Assembly: GCA_027943335.1 (NCBI GenBank)
Contig: BSBK01007864.1
Location: 478,501 to 542,500 of the forward strand
Origin: Chamaecyparis obtusa
Taxonomy: Eukaryota > Streptophyta > Pinopsida > Cupressales > Cupressaceae
Direction of reading: 5' to 3'
DNA: 64,000 bases
The position numbers and the translations under genes were made by a program. The notes under the pieces are model-generated. The model did no database searches and was not told where the DNA came from. It saw only the letters and a program-made list of their open reading frames with translations. Numbering within the stretch: position 1 is the stretch's first letter; every line of letters begins with the position of its first letter. Below are positions 23,644 to 35,483 of the stretch, piece by piece.

Positions 23644-24697
23644 TGAGTCATCATTCAAGTACACCTTACCTCTATCAAATTTTGCATATTCAATAAACTA
23701 ATCTTTATTAGAAGTCATATGAAAAGATGCACCCAATTCAATTAACCATGCATCATTACCTACATGAATGGAAAAAAATGAAATGAATGCATCACCATCT
23801 TCCTTCTTGGACTCCAAATCAAAATCACTTTCATTCTTTATCTTATTTTTATTTTTATCTTCTTCTTTTCAGTCCTTATGAGAGTGTCCAATCTTACCAC
23901 TTTTCAAGAGATTTGGATCTCCTTTGGATTTATTATGTTGAAATCCTTCTTATCTTTTTCCTTAGGTATTCTAAAAACACTTAGGGGATCCTAAGAATTG
24001 ATGGATACATTCCTCCTCATCTCTGCATAAAGAAAATAATCCACCATATCTTGAGTCTTCAAAACAATAGAAGTGTTGGTGATATACATAACAAGAGAAT
24101 CTCATGAATTAAGAAAAGAACAAAGCAAGGTGTGATATTTCTCCTCCTCATTCATCTTGAAATTGATAATTGATAATTGACACCCACATATTGAATTATT
24201 ATAGGTCTTTTTCTATTCATTAACCCTCTTTGAAGATCAAGGAATATATTTTCTTCCTTAAGAAAATATTGTTCACTAAAGGTTTGGTTTGATACATGTC
24301 ACCAAGTTCCTTTCATATCTTCTTGGAAAATGAGTCTTCATGGAAATTGATTAAAATAGAGTATGCCAAGAATAATTTGATTAGATATTTGAATTTATGA
24401 TCCATAACATCATATTAATCAACTGCGGTATACTATATAGCTTTAGAGACATTCTCATCAATAACATCTGACAAACCTCGATCTATTAACAAATCCTCCA
24501 TCTTCAAATTTCACATTTCAAAATTATTTCTAAAAAAATTATCCACCCATATTCTTCCCGACACACTTTCCATCTAGAAGCTCCTACAACAAGATAACAA
24601 ATTATCTTCTACATGATCTCCAACTCAAATCTGAAATAGTTTATAAAAGCCAAGAACTCACAAATGAAACCAAAGGTTATTAAGCTTTGATATCACT
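23644..24697 (-). pseudogene. Copia gag and start of protease (minus strand)
   Basis: Read leftwards in shifting frames, this gives copia gag phrases: KMEDLLIDR, DMYQTKPLVNNIFLRKKIYS, then MVDYFLYAEMRRNVSIN (relatives: ...SLLSEEMRRK). Next comes a Lys/Glu-rich stretch and a protease-like AWLIELGASFHMTSNKD, where the catalytic DSGAS has become ELGAS. The LTR at 22673-23643 cuts it off within protease. Stops are frequent, so the copy is old. Confidence 0.65.
24682..24697 (-). promoter_or_regulatory. Degenerate primer-binding site of the minus-strand copia
   Basis: The minus strand reads AGTGATATCAAAGCTT, close to the copia primer site consensus TGGTATCAGAGC. Together with the gag frame to its left it places a 5' LTR to its right. 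Confidence 0.55.
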
Positions 24698-25249
24698 TGA
24701 AAGTAATTTAGTATAATGAAAGAACTTTCTACACTAGCCTTAAGAGTCAAGGAAAACCTTTTGGAGCTTCAAAATTGTTACAAATATTTAATAAAAATAA
24801 GTATTTATATCATACATACCTAATTGTAATGATTTACCTAGGGAAAACCTTTTTGAGAGAAATACTCCACTCCAAACACCACCCAATATATTATTAAAAA
24901 TTTAACAATAAAATACAATATAATTATATAGAATATTCTCATAGGAGTAGCACCAACTAGAGATCCAATTGTAAATATATTATAAATAATAACTTTATGT
25001 AAATGAAAGGTTGAGATACCATTTTTCTAGAAAGATTGTATACCTTGGCCTCTACCTATTTTTAAGATATTGAGAAGTTAAATAGAACTAGTAATGAGAT
25101 GTGGAAGTTTGAAATTTGAAGATCTCCTTGAAGAGAGAGATCATAATTCAGTTGTTACCTATTTTAGAAGAAAATAAACTAGCTTCCTCTACCATGTTAG
25201 ATGGAGAATAAAACAAGATAGACAAGTATGCATATGAAACCATTTAGGT
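24698..25249 (-). mobile_element. 5' LTR remnant of the minus-strand copia, plus undefined flank
   Basis: Starting (plus-strand view) TGAAAGTAATTTAG beside the primer site, this noncoding stretch should be the 5' LTR of the gag fragment to its left. Its other boundary is not clear and may be near 25000, where the phrase GATCCAATTGTAAATAT occurs. Confidence 0.4.
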
Positions 25250-25590
25250 GTGCCTTACAAACATTTTCCTCATAAATTTATCCATTTAAAATATTGGATA
25301 TGATTTGGGAGGAAGATAGATGAAATCTATTAAACTAAGAGTTTGTCTGATAATTTATATTTGAAAAAATAATTGTATTCTTTGAAAATGAAAGATGATG
25401 ATGATTCTATTGTTGAACGTTTGAATTATTTTAATTTTATTATGAGTTAGCTTGCATCAATAGATGTTAACATTGAATATTACAATAAGTTTATTTGTTT
25501 CTTTTCTCTTTTCTTGATTCTTGGGAAAATCTTATTGTTGCCGTAAGTAGTGGTGGTATAGAATTGAAGATGGACAATATTATTCCTATA
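25250..25590 (+). pseudogene. Copia gag fragment (plus strand)
   Basis: With frames allowed to shift, the plus strand reads MKDDDDSIVERLNYFNF, then LASIDVNIE, then SWENLIVAV-like sequence and IELKMDNII. These match the copia gag order (...SVEHLNAFN...LPDSWENLIVAV...ELKMDDI). The same gag phrase ELKMDKII reappears at 29187, on the far side of repeat copy B, so copy B sits inside this gag. Confidence 0.55.
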
Positions 25591-25683
25591 GCATATGGGT
25601 CAGCTATAGTGATTAAATAGAAAGTGTATGTACATGAGCACCCTACAACATATGGGTTAGCTACTCATTCAAAGAAGCCAAGG
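25591..25683. repeat. Inverted fragment of the repeat's 5' end
   Basis: About 55 bases here (25630-25682) are the reverse complement of the 5' end of the repeat as seen at 16710-16760 and 29125-29175: GTAGCTAACCCATATGTTGT on one strand. This fragment is closer to copy A than to copy B at several sites. It marks a complex insertion, described under findings. Confidence 0.65.
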
Positions 25684-25684
25684 A

Positions 25685-28600
25685 AATGTTAATCTATTTA
25701 ATCTATGGTGACTGATTTGCAAAGAAAGTAAGGAGCAAGGTAACAAGAATTTGAAATAAATTTGTTGAAAAGAAAACTAATGGACATAAACCGATGTTGC
25801 ATTTCCTTACAAATTAAAATACCAAGAAGATAAGGAAAACCCAAAAAATAGAGATCTGAATAAATCACAATCCCAACTTAGCAGATGCAATCATCAATGG
25901 AAGTAAATACAGATGTATGATAAGTCAAAATTCATTAGATCATGAAGCCACCACAGATGTACGCACATGTGAGATAAATTTATCTTAAAGCACCAAAAAG
26001 AGAGATCTTCCCAATATTTTGTCACAACAAAGCAATGTAATAAAGATAAACACTAGACTAAAAGAATCACAGATCAAAATCACCATACAATCAATTGGAT
26101 CTTTGAAATAAATGAACGAGAAAACACACATTCATGAATTTTGGAAAGATAATAGAAAAATCACCTGATGATTGAAGCACCAATTTATGTATTGTATTGC
26201 AATAATAACCGACCTTAATTATATTGTTTTCATACAATTTATAGAGTTGTGCTCTCAATTTTGCAGCTAGGGCTTCGACTGCATAAAAACTTGAAAATAA
26301 ATCTAAACTAGAGTTTACATGAAAGAAACTATCCCTAAAACAAGTTTAAGCTACTCTAGCATGGAATTAAATCTTGTGCATTACAATTTTTGAAAATATT
26401 ATGCACAAAAAAAACTCTAAATTGAAGCCTGGAACTCGTGCATGTTCTTCTTGAAACTTTTAGTTCTACCCTTTATTCACCATTGCAGCTCTTCTCAATG
26501 AACTCAACTGGAAGAAGCCCTCAAATCATGTAGAAACAAACCCATGGAAGTGATCATTCTGACTGAAAAAGAAACTTGGAGAAGACTGGAGTTAATGACG
26601 GTGATGCCCCATAAATTTTGGACCCCGACCATCACCCCGGAAAAATGGAGTTCAAAAAATAGTTAAGTGTCAAAGCAACTCATTTACAAATTTTGAAATT
26701 TTGAAGGCCGAAAATATCATAAGGCTGAAATGCCCAAAATAATTGTCTTCAAAATTTGCTAAGTGTTAAAAAACATCCTCCCATCATACAAAATTGGCTA
26801 AGTCAAAACTGGGCCCTTAGCGACTTGGAAGAATTTTTGGGTGAGCCTTGTGGAGCCTGTCCACGATATCTTGTACCTCTTCAAAATCTTCCATCTTGAC
26901 ACTTTTAAGGTTTTCACGTTGCTTCCCTTGGAAGGTGACTAATTCATTGGCAAACCCCCTTATTTACTCTTCACAAGATAGCATCTTCTGGATCTTCCCC
27001 TTCTGATAGAACATTTGTTGAAGATCCTCTTTTGTCCTAACTCCGTTGAAGATATTGAGGTATTGATTTATGATATGATTAACGAGATGCATTGTTTTTC
27101 CATCATCTTCATCATATAGGTCCAGGTCCAACCCTTCAAAAAACTTATGCATCTTGTTATCCTAGAGTAAACCTTCATCCCTCTTCTTATCCATTTTCTT
27201 CAACATTTTCTCAAAAACACTTAGAGCGAGAGTGATGTCCTTGATCCATTCTTCAAAATTATCCAACTCTGATCCCTCGTATATCTTAACAAAAACTTGG
27301 AAGTGTTGCTTCCTTATTATTATGAGGTCTTCCAGGGCCTTTTTCCATTTAAGAATTCTCTCCTCAAGGTCATCTTGTCCACTCATAATATTGACCAAAT
27401 AGGTTATCCCTTGAAGAATACCCCTGAAGGGCCTCAAAATATTTTTAAGTGCAGTCTTAGCAAACTCTTCAAAATATGCCTTCCAATCTGTACACTCATG
27501 AATGAATGAATGTGGAACATCTGTTGGTAATTCTGTAGCACCCCTCTTTTCCAAAATAGCCTGTAATGAGGCCTCAGGGTTACTAGGGTTAATTGGACCC
27601 ACTATTTTAAGAATAAACTTTTTCATTGCCTCATTCTACTCCATTAATGCTTTTATCTTCTCCTCATATTTTTCCATGAAGCCCAATGCATGCTTCAATC
27701 CTAGCATAGCCAGAGTTTTACTCCCTTCTCTTGTTGGCTCTCCTAGGTCCACCTCTTCCAGCACATAATCTTCTAGGGTGATTTCTACCATGCTAACATT
27801 CATTGTAGGAACTACCACCTGAGCCTTCCACCTACCTGCCTAATCTTGTGTTACATAGGAGAGGGTCCTTGCTTGGGCAGTGGATCCTGCTTGGTGAAAT
27901 GCTCATCCAAGAACTTCCATATCTGTGTCAACTTCATCAGTATACACTCTTACCCTCGGTTGAATCTCCTTGGTAAACCAAGTTGGTTTAGAGAAGGCAT
28001 TTATAGGCTTGTATGGCATGACTAGGCTTGAGGCAACAGCCTTGTACTCTGTCTTCATTTCCTCATCTTCTCCAACCATTTCTTGTTCTTCTCCTATACT
28101 CTTCTCCTCTCCCATATTTGTTTGTTCCTCTCTTCCAACCTATCCTTCTAATCTGGATTGTTCTTCAGGTGGAACCTCGCTGATTTCCTCTATTTCCTTT
28201 TCTGACTCTTGAGGCCCTTGTGCAACTGTCTCATTTTGTGAAGGTGGAGGAGTAGGTTCTTGAGCTGGAGGGTTTTGTGTAGGGGGAGTAGGAGCAAGAG
28301 GGGGAGTGGGAAAAGGAATTGGCATTGGTAGAGGAGGTGGAGTAGGCATGGGAATATGAGATGGTGGAGGTTGTGGTGGTAGTGGAGTGTTTTGAACTGG
28401 AGGAAAAAGTGGAGTGGTGGATGGTGTTTTCCACTGAGGTGGAAGTGGAGTTTTTTGTATAAGAGGGGGTAGAGTTGGAGCTTGTTGTGGAGCTGAAGGG
28501 ACTTGGGTTCCAATGTCTTCTTTGGAGGTAACTCCTATAGAAAATTCATTTCCTAACTTAGTAGTCTCCTTCTAAACCTCATCTATAACCTCCTCAACTG

Positions 28601-29187
28601 ACTCCTAAGATTGTTGCTGAACTTCCTCTCCTACATTGTCCAAAGGACTTGTGAATTGTGTCGGGAGGTAATTGAATGAGAAGGGTTGTTTTGTAGAAGG
28701 CCCTTTAGCTGGAGTTTGTTGTTCAGTTTCTTTGAACCCACAGAGTCCTTCAAAGTCAGAGATATCAAATTCATCATCACCCAAAGCATCCAAATTTACT
28801 TTCTCTCCTTGGGCTCCTCCCTCAACATCCTTTTGCACATCTTCTTCCTGCAGCTTCCTTTTCTTTAGGGATCCCATTGATCGGGTCCTTCTATTGAGGG
28901 GTACTTGGTCCTCCTCATCTTCCACATCCTCCTCTAAAAGGGTGTCCATGTGGGTAGGTGTCAAGGCTCTCTTCCTTTTGTACACATGTCCCTTAATCAC
29001 CCCAATAGGCCTAGGTCTAGTTATCTTAACCTTTTGTGCCTTCTTGGGTGCACCTGGAGGTTCTAGACTGTTAGAAGAAGAAGCATTTGGGGGTGCTATG
29101 CTTCCAGTCATTCTAGTCTTTGGCTTTTTTGAATGAGTAGCTTAACCATATGTTGTAGAGCGCTTATGTCTATACACTATCTATAGA
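25685..29187 (-). repeat. Repeat copy B (5'-truncated)
   Basis: It matches copy A from 13265 to about 16770 throughout and lacks the N-terminal coding part, leader and promoter of copy A. It is flanked by 30-base direct repeats of copia gag sequence (25560-25590 and 29186-29216, three differences by eye), with an inverted fragment of its own 5' end just to its left. It therefore arrived as a truncated insertion. Confidence 0.8.
26817..29140 (-). pseudogene. Broken C-terminal half of the unknown protein (copy B)
   Basis: The order is the same as in copy A: KVKITRPRPIGVIKG and KRKRAL (29110-28950), acidic EEDVEDEED, DDEFDISDFEGL, then PAKGPSTKQPFSF. A Pro-rich stretch lies at about 28350-28200 and a helical C-terminus at 27818-27160 with ERILKWKKALEDL and EKMLKKMDKKRDEG. 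The stop is at 26817-26819. The first 168 codons (29111-28605) are open here, whereas copy A breaks in that part, so each copy has kept different parts. In the best-aligned 154 residues of the C-terminus I count about 33 differences. Confidence 0.55.
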
Positions 29188-30478
29188 ATTGAAGATGGAC
29201 AAGATTATTCTTATACTCTACAAAATGGGGTAGAAAAAGAATGAATCATATATTTATCACTATATTTAAAATTATATTTACATATTTTTATGGGTGTAAT
29301 TTACAATGTATGATGTCAAGAAAGAGAATATTAGGATTTAAGTACCATAAACCTTGTAAATCCTTTGATTATTCATTACCCTAGGTAATGTTATTTGTAA
29401 TTTACCCATAAGAGGTGAACTATTTAACCAATAATGTTGAAAGAGCTCATGTAAAGACAAAGTTAATGAGCACACTATTTGTACTATAGAAAAAGGACAA
29501 AATAGCTAGGTGTTCCATTTCAATTATTATATTTTTGGATTTTTGGATGCATATAAGGTCTTTTAAGTGCATTTATGATAGTTTTGGTTGATACCACAGG
29601 TTATTGTGAGTCACTACTAGTGTAGTTATTATAGAAGATTGCTACATTGGTCCAATTTAGTGAGAGACCTTATGATAGTGGTAAGATCATCTTGAAGTGG
29701 TTGTTTTGGGATACATGCACAATTCTAAGGATGTTGGAGGATGATTTTAATAGGTGGTTTTACTTCTCATTCTATTGTGATACCACAATAGTATTCACTC
29801 TTAATAGCTTCTATAGATTGTATTCATAGACTATCAGTTTGTATCAAGTTTTATTAAGTCATGCAAGTGATCTAGGCATCCTATTTGGAATCTTATATTA
29901 TAAAGTTGTTGGAAAAATTTAAGCTATTGTAAGCTTGCATGCATGATAGTTTTGATAGATTCCATAATTCATCATTAGTCACTAGGATTGCATTAGTAAA
30001 ATACTAACATTCACATAACACAAATAGTTCAAAAATAACATAGATTATCCAAAGATGATAAAGAGTAATATTATAAAGGAACAAATGTTACAAAAATTTA
30101 CCTCAAACATCAGATAATACACCATAATTACATCAAGATCGACCTACCCATCGATACAAAAAAAATGATACAAATGGACCACTAGACCATCATGTGAAAC
30201 ATAAATGATATAATACATAATATCACCTACTTTAGTTATCAGACTACTATCCATTTGCTATACTCAAGGATGATAATGAGGTCTAGGCTCTTTCTCCTCC
30301 CAACCATAGAGTGGTTAGCTCCTCAGAGGTGTTATCTCCCCCTATTCTCAACATGAAAGGTTGAGTGCCTGACCCTAGATAAAGAACCTAGCAAAATAGA
30401 ATTGACAAGTCAGATGGAATCTGGTGCAGTAGTATGTTCTATCTAACATTTCATACAATAATATAGAATATGATAGAA
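29188..30478. other. Noncoding; copia gag remnant then undefined repeat
   Basis: The first 60 bases continue the copia gag interrupted by copy B. The rest is A+T-rich, without a domain or a partner that I can recognise. From about 30250 to 30400 the minus strand faintly resembles a gypsy LTR, so this may be the far part of the LTR continued at 38357-41792, split by the copia element between them. Confidence 0.35.
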
Positions 30479-32026
30479 TAATTTTAGAATAAATAAGAGG
30501 GGGGGGGGGTTAATCAATTATCCTCAGGTCTAGATGTACTAATTGAGCTTTTAAACACTTAAACCAACTTAGATCTATTAAGCAGTCCGCTCGGTCTCTA
30601 TAAAATATAACTAGTAACATAAACTTGCAGTACATTATCCAAAAGTAATCGACTTGCAAATAATAAAAATCTTAACTATAAAACACATCAAATAACATTC
30701 ACACAAGTATGACACTGGGATTTAACATGGGAACCCAATTTGTGAAAAACCACCAATAACATGCTACCAAATTTTCACTCTTTTGAAGTGAGCTCTCTGA
30801 GGAGCCAACCCTGTTAAAGGTTACAATACACATTGTTAGGTGTGACCCTGTTAAATGATTTAATCACCCTATTAGGAGTGGCCTTGTTAGAGGACTTCAG
30901 AACATCCCATTAGAATTTTACCTTGATTAAAGGATTTACAAATGATTGTTAGGTCAACCTTGATTAAAGGATTTCAACTAATACAATGGTTAGAAAGTAA
31001 CAATAGGTTTGAACTGAAACATACAACTCACTTTGTAAATACAAATCCAATGTAGCTCATATGTTGATCTACTCACTAGCCTTCATTATCATCTCCATCT
31101 CTGATATTCTTGGAAACCCTTCAAGAAATCACCACAACTCTTCACATCTCTTCTCATCCTTCTGCTTAGGTTTGCCAATCAACATAATCAACCTCTATAC
31201 ATAAGATACAATTAGGTTATCCTTATACTTCCTTAATTAGGTAGTTTAATATTTTGTCTCTTAATCATCTATGTAGATCTTAGGTTTAGGTTAGATTCAT
31301 CAAATCCTTCCAACATTTCATTCTCTCTCTTATCCTTCTAGATACATCTAAAAAATTCTCCTTGAATCGATGCATAAAATGGTTTACCATCCATTAAATA
31401 CTCCAAGTCATTCATCCTTATCTTTAACACATTTTACATATTCCAAGAATTCAATTATGTTGGCTGGGAATCTCAATCCCTTCATAAACTGTAAAATACT
31501 GACACTCGGTCATCATTGTGTTCTTCTTCTCGGTCTTCACTGGATAGCTCGGTCATCACTAAAACTATTCTTCTCAAAAATCACTATCCTTTGCTTGGTT
31601 ATTATTTGATACTCAGTAATTACTGACCTTCGATCAACACTATATTTTCTCGGCTTATACAAGCGCTTAGTCAAAACTAGCATCACTCGGCTTAAACATA
31701 AGTTCCTTAATCTTCTGCTCTTTTTCTTAGTTAAGCCTATGCTCTCAGACTTTCTTTCCTTATCTCTTCCATGCTTCAAAACAACTGAATTCTTCACTTA
31801 GTTTTATAGATAAACAACACATTACCTTGCCAATGTGCCAACTAATCAAGTACCCATTGTAGTTTCTCATAACTCAACCTTTCACTAGGTCTTCTTGTTA
31901 TCTTCTCTTTTCAAATCCTCTTCATCAATCAAATGATATGGTACTCTACTAGATAGAAACTATCTCACCAATTAAGGTTTGAAATCAATAACAATATAAC
32001 AATTGTTTCAATTGTAGTTTCCAACA
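30479..32026 (-). mobile_element. 3' LTR of the copia element
   Basis: On the minus strand it starts TGTTGGAAACTACAATTG at 32026 and ends TTCTAAAATTA at 30479, where the expected final CA has become TA. An 11-G run (30499-30509) lies about 20 bases from its end. Its length equals that of the 5' LTR. Confidence 0.85.
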
Positions 32027-32041
32027 ATCTCCCTCTTTGGC
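32027..32041 (-). promoter_or_regulatory. Polypurine tract
   Basis: The minus strand reads CCAAAGAGGGAGAT immediately before the 3' LTR, the expected plus-strand primer. Confidence 0.75.
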
Positions 32042-32653
32042 ATTGATGGAAACACCATAAGCTTAGTTAACATACAATCCAAAAAGTATGTATTGAAGCA
32101 ACTTCTATCAACTCTCTTTGTGTTCTGATCTTCATTAATATCCTTAGCTTCATTCTAATTCACTTCCAAATATCAACTCCCTCTTGGATATATCTCTCCC
32201 TTTGTCTATTCATTAGTTTACTAAATCTCTCATCTATGAATTTCTCCATTATTTTCTCAGAATATCTTCCTCAACTATTCATGGTAACTTCTACTAAATC
32301 TCTCCCTCAAGTTTACTAAATCTCTCCCTCTTTGACAACAATGCCAAAGACACTTTCAACTTTCTCATTCATCTTTACCATGTAGATATCATCATGTCAG
32401 TTCTCTGAACTTTATACTCCCTCTATCATCTTGCTTATGATCGATCGAAATCTTATGCTTTACTCTTAACATCTTTAGGCAACTCCTAAAGTGTGACCTC
32501 CTTACATCAATTTGTTAGATATTTTGAGTAATATATTTGATGAAATACTCCTATATGATTCTAGGTAGCCTCAGTTAGGGTAATTACCCCTAATTTTCCT
32601 CTTAGATACTCATGTGTGTCATTGCGTAAAGCTTTAGTGAACATATTTGCTAA

Positions 32654-34045
32654 CTATTCTTTTGTATTCACATATTCAAGTCTCACTTCCTTGCCTTGAA
32701 CTAACTCTCTCAAGTAATGATACTTGATAGAAATATGCTTAGTTTTAGTGTGGATCATAGGGTTCTTTGATATATTGATAGCACTTTTTTTATTACAGAA
32801 AATAACAACTGGCTCAATGATTTCTTCCTTCATACCTTTCAATAATTGCTTGATCCATACTATGTTTGAATAATTAACTACTACTGCTACATATTTAGCT
32901 TCTGCTGTAGATTGAGAAATAAAATTTTGTTTCTTGTTTTTCCATGATACTAACCTCTTTCCTATAAATAATGTGCCACCGCTTGTACTCTTTGCATCAT
33001 CTGCATTTCTTTCCCAATCTGCATCAGTATAAACTTTCAGTTCAAACTTGTCATTCTTCCTGTAATACAATCCATAATCATATGTTCATTTTAGATATCA
33101 CAGTATCCTTTTCACTACCATCATGTGATTCTCCTTAGGATTTGCAAAAAATCTTGCAAAAATCCCAACTACTAATGCAATATCTGGTCTGATGTGAACA
33201 TCATATTGTCTTTCCAATCATTGACCTATACAAGGTTTGATTCACTTTAGTTGTATCATCATTCTTTGATAGTTTCTATCCAATAACCATAGGTGTACTT
33301 ACTAGTCTAGAGTCCTCCATGACAAAGGTTTTTAGTATCTCCTTGATATAATTAGATTGAGTAATGTAGATACCTTTCTTCATCTAATAAACTTGTAAAC
33401 CAACAAAGAATTTGATCTTTCCAAACATAGACATCTCAAATTCAGTTTGCATCTCATTGGAAAATGTTTGGCATAGTGCATCTCATCCTCCAAATATGAT
33501 ATCATCAACAAATATTTCAGCTAACAATATCCCTTTACCTTTTTCAGTCTTCAAGTACAGATTGTTATTTTCATTTGTCCTTGCAAATCTAATTTTGACC
33601 ATGTAATTATGTAATCTCTCATACCATTCTCTAGGGGCTTGTTTCAATCCGTACAATGATTTATGTAGCTTACAAACCATGTTCCTTTTTCTTGGATCAA
33701 AAAATCCTTTTAGCTTTTCAATGTATAATTATTCTTCTAGTATTCCATTCAAAAATGTAGATTTGACATCCATCTGATACACTTTGAATCATTTTTAAGC
33801 TGCATATGCAAGTAGAGTTCTAACTCCTTCTAGTCTAGAAAATGAGGCAAATGTCTCCCCATAGTCAATGCCTTCTTCTTGTGCATATCCTTTGCATACC
33901 ATTCTATATTTTTCCTTGTGACTTCTCCATGCTCATTCAACTTAATTCTAAACACCCACTTGGTTCCAATAACATTCTTATCCTTTGGTCTAGGCACTAG
34001 TGTCCAGGTTTTGTTCTTCTCTATTTTCTCAATTTCTTCATTCAT
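32654..34045 (-). pseudogene. Copia reverse transcriptase and RNase H
   Basis: The RT start is at 34045-33850 (NKTWTLVPRPKDKNVIGTKW, relatives: TWxLVPRPxxxxVIGTKWV). The palm follows at 33680-33483: CKLHKSLYGLKQAPREWYE, then the FVDD catalytic box at 33512-33501 (relatives YVDD). RNase H lies at 33070-32654: YTDADWERNADDAKSTSG with the first catalytic Asp, SWKNKKQNFISQSTAEAKYV with the catalytic Glu, KTKHISIKYHYLRE near the end. Pieces between are shifted or stopped. These domains copy element RNA into DNA and remove the RNA strand; this copy cannot. Confidence 0.85.
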
Positions 34046-34054
34046 GGCTTGAAT

Positions 34055-34498
34055 CTAATCTTCATTCTCCAAAGCATCTTTCATTGTTTTAGGCTTAAAT
34101 TCACATAGTAAACATGTTTGGTCTTTCAACTTACTTCTTTTCATGACTCCTGAATCTTTTGTTCCAATGATTTGATCTGGTTTATGATGTCTTGTCACAT
34201 ATTGTGCTAATGTAGGCTCTAGTCTCCTTTCTTCTTCTTGTTGTTCTTTAGGTTCATCTTGAAAATTCACTTCAGGTTCATTTTGTATTTGTGCTTCCTC
34301 TTTTGATTTCTCGACAGTTTCCTCCTGATGCTCATCATCTTCTTGTTGTGGCTTGGCAGCTTTATTCTCTGGTTCAGGTAAATTGTTGGGCTCTCCTTCA
34401 TTCATGTATACAAATAATCTATAATCTTTAGGTTCATTCTTGCATTCAATTTCATTCTTTTCTGCATATTCATCAACTCTAACATTTTCACTTTCCAC
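34055..34498 (-). pseudogene. Copia integrase-RT linker
   Basis: This 147-codon open stretch is Glu/Lys/Pro-rich (EEEAQIQNEPEV, EEERRLEPTLAQYV) and then reads RHHKPDQIIG. Acidic linkers followed by RxHxxxxIIG are typical between integrase and reverse transcriptase in copia elements. It carries no catalytic function. Confidence 0.65.
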
Positions 34499-35483
34499 AA
34501 CTTTGTTAATGTTATAATTTAAACACTTATAAGCTTTTCTCTTAGTGGAATAACCTAGGAATATACCTTCATCACTTTAGCATCAAGTTTTCCATTCCTA
34601 TTGTCCTTGGGTATATAACATTTTCTTCCAAAGACTTTAAATTATTTCACATTAGGTGTATAACCATACCATAGCTCAAAAGTATAACATTTGTACCTTT
34701 CTTGACTTGTACTTGGTTCAAGGTATAGATAGTTGTACTTACAACTTCTCTCCAATATTTTTGTGCAATATTTTTCTCTATCATTAATGTTCTAGCACAA
34801 TCCATGATTGATCTATTCCTTCTTTATGCTATACCATTATGTGGAGGGGTCCTTGGTGCAGACATATGCCTCTTAATTCCTCTATCATTGAAAAATATTT
34901 TGAACTCAATAGATATGAACTCTCCTCCTCTATCGGATCTCAAACATTTCAAGATTTTACTTGTTTCTTTCTCAACTTTTTCCTAATACCACTTAAAAAA
35001 CTGAAAGACATCAGATTTTTCTTTAAGAAACATCACAGTCATCATTCTAGAATAATCATAAACAAACATAATAAAATATTTATCACCATAGTAACTTTTC
35101 ACTCCAGTAGGTCCACAAAGGTCAATATGAACCAATTCCAAAATATCATCAGAAGTATAGGTTTTTCTCTTGAAACTATACTTTGTCATTTTTCCCAATT
35201 GACATTGCTTACAAATCACATTATCAAGTTTCTTCAATTTTGGTAACCCTCTTACTCTTTTCATCTTACTAATGGTTACCAAATTATCAAAGTTCACATA
35301 ACACAACCTATTATGCCATAACCATACATCATCAAATTGTGCAAACAAACATGTCTCATCAGATAGGTCTAAATAGAACAAGTTACCTCTTGTATATTCA
35401 CCACTTCCAATTAGTTCACCGGTGGCATTAAAAATATTAGCCTTTTTATAATGGAATTCAACTTGGTAACTAGAATTGTTCAA
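34499..35483 (-). pseudogene. Copia integrase
   Basis: 35483-34983 holds the GAG pre-integrase region and zinc finger (LWHNRLCYVN, CKQCQLGKMTK), then ELVHIDLCGPTGVKSYYGD with the first catalytic Asp, and YDYSRMMTVMFLKEKSDVF. The second half (34982-34500) continues in other frames: the minus strand near 34930-34870 gives RSDRGGEF-like text, with the second Asp. Stops break it in several places. Confidence 0.8.

Noticed and set aside
28672..29136. A 154-codon plus-strand open frame
   Set aside because: It is the antisense shadow of the better supported minus-strand frame at 29111-28605, whose copy A counterpart lies on the minus strand as well.
34839..35246. A 135-codon plus-strand open frame
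   Set aside because: It lies opposite copia integrase and is explained by that gene.
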